Shown here piece by piece: positions 63,714-64,000 of a stretch of 64,000 nucleotides of DNA. Below the pieces are notes generated by a model. It made no database searches. It was not told the DNA's origin and saw nothing but the letters and a program-made list of their open reading frames with translations. Position numbers and translations under genes: made by a program. The stretch is from Mycolicibacterium nivoides (lineage in GTDB: Bacteria; Actinomycetota; Actinomycetes; Mycobacteriales; Mycobacteriaceae). Numbering within the stretch: position 1 is the stretch's first letter; each line of letters starts with the position of its first letter. The stretch covers positions 4,521,208 to 4,585,207 of the forward strand of contig NZ_CP034072.1 of assembly GCF_003855255.1 (NCBI RefSeq), in the 5' to 3' direction.

Positions 63714-63806
63714 CTCTTCTTCGCGCAAGCGCTCATCAGTGCCCATCTCTTCTTCGCGCAAGCGCTCATCAGTGCCCATCTCTTCTTCGCGCAAGCGCTC
63801 ATCAGC
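63714..63806. repeat. Tandem repeat of a 33-bp unit (2.8 copies) between two dehydrogenase genes
   Basis: Copies start at 63714, 63747 and 63780; the last diverges near 63806. On the minus strand each unit contains TGATGAGCGCTTGCGCGAAG followed by AAGAG, that is, a stop, a start-like ATG and a purine-rich ribosome-site-like stretch. The third copy includes the stop codon of the gene at the window edge (63802-63804). It looks like repeated duplication of the stop/start junction. Confidence 0.9.
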
Positions 63807-64000
63807 GCAACCCCAGTCCCCGCGCAATCACACCGCGCAGAACCTCGTTGGTACCGCCGCGCAGGGTGAATCCCGGACGTTGGACCACCGCATCAGCCAG
63901 CATGGACCGGTACCCCTCGTCATCGGTCTCACCGAGTACGTCGGCGAAATCGGCGATGTCACCTTCGGTGGAGGTGCCCAGCACCTTGACCACGGCCGCC
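63802..64000 (-). CDS. Acyl-CoA dehydrogenase, C-terminal end (partial)
   Basis: Only the last 65 codons are inside the window; the gene begins beyond base 64000. The ending FTLRGGTNEVLRGVIARGLG is the typical C-terminus of FadE-type acyl-CoA dehydrogenases. It is followed on the same strand by the tandem repeat and the second dehydrogenase, so the two probably form a heteromeric enzyme for steroid side-chain or similar acyl-CoA oxidation, a usual use of adjacent FadE pairs in mycobacteria. Confidence 0.85.
   Translation of the reverse strand, partial: AAVVKVLGTSTEGDIADFADVLGETDDEGYRSMLADAVVQRPGFTLRGGTNEVLRGVIARGLGLR

Overview
The window is chromosomal DNA of a fast-growing, environmental-type Mycobacterium (Mycolicibacterium-like). 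The evidence is high GC content, frequent GTG starts, stop/start overlaps, and gene blocks that match the M. tuberculosis order from memory: nuoG-N, Rv3167c-Rv3169, Rv3170-Rv3171c, and Rv3193c to Rv3198c (UPF0182, PDZ protease, DUF2342, E1-like, ABC1 kinase, whiB7, uvrD2). These blocks act as a backbone into which accessory catabolic and regulatory genes are inserted. I saw no transposase, integrase, CRISPR array or rRNA.

Layout. 1-8120: end of the nuo (complex I) operon, nuoG (partial) to nuoN, tightly coupled. 8202-13830: a crotonase, then a five-gene minus-strand catabolic operon (MHS transporter, flavin monooxygenase, NTF2-like protein, PIG-L deacetylase, Zn-ADH). 13903-16818: TetR regulator divergent from an APH-fold kinase and its partner, with a clear operator between them. 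16825-25034: AraC, EthA/MymA-like monooxygenase, LLM oxidoreductase, monoamine oxidase, alpha/beta hydrolase, a Zn-ADH and a quinone oxidoreductase. 25158-28806: a signal-peptide-free M43 metalloprotease next to a HAD-M28 peptidase fusion, a small lipocalin-like protein and a Ddn-type F420 enzyme. 28810-35270: acyltransferase-3/SGNH protein, then a glutarate-type operon (glutaryl-CoA dehydrogenase-like enzyme, decayed aldehyde dehydrogenase, CoA transferase) with a convergent PucR regulator. 35508-39917: a 49-aa protein with a strong terminator, SDR, a two-repeat small protein, a drug exporter, a broken methyltransferase and a DUF3298 lipoprotein. 39989-40065: initiator tRNA. 40150-47364: flavin oxidase, large BTAD/AAA regulator, and a three-gene type VII secretion-like cassette. 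47537-58461: the conserved UPF0182-to-uvrD2 block, including whiB7 with its leader ORF, attenuator and promoter. 58507-64000: NmrA/Rrf2 pair; a DapA-like enzyme plus class II aldolase operon and a secreted protein, all apparently under an XRE-cupin regulator; and two acyl-CoA dehydrogenases separated by a short tandem repeat.

The best candidates for something undescribed are: (1) a 19-bp element, GAGTAG-NNN-ACTACGCGTG, found 71-77 nt upstream of both the M43/HAD-M28 protease operon and the two-repeat protein; (2) a 19-bp palindrome, TAGGACAC-N3-GTGTCCTA, placed in the -35/-10 spacer of three promoters around an XRE-cupin regulator; (3) a WXG100-like/HExxH/lipoprotein cassette that looks like a secreted effector module. 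All functional statements come from reading the sequence and from recalled family knowledge; no database search was run.
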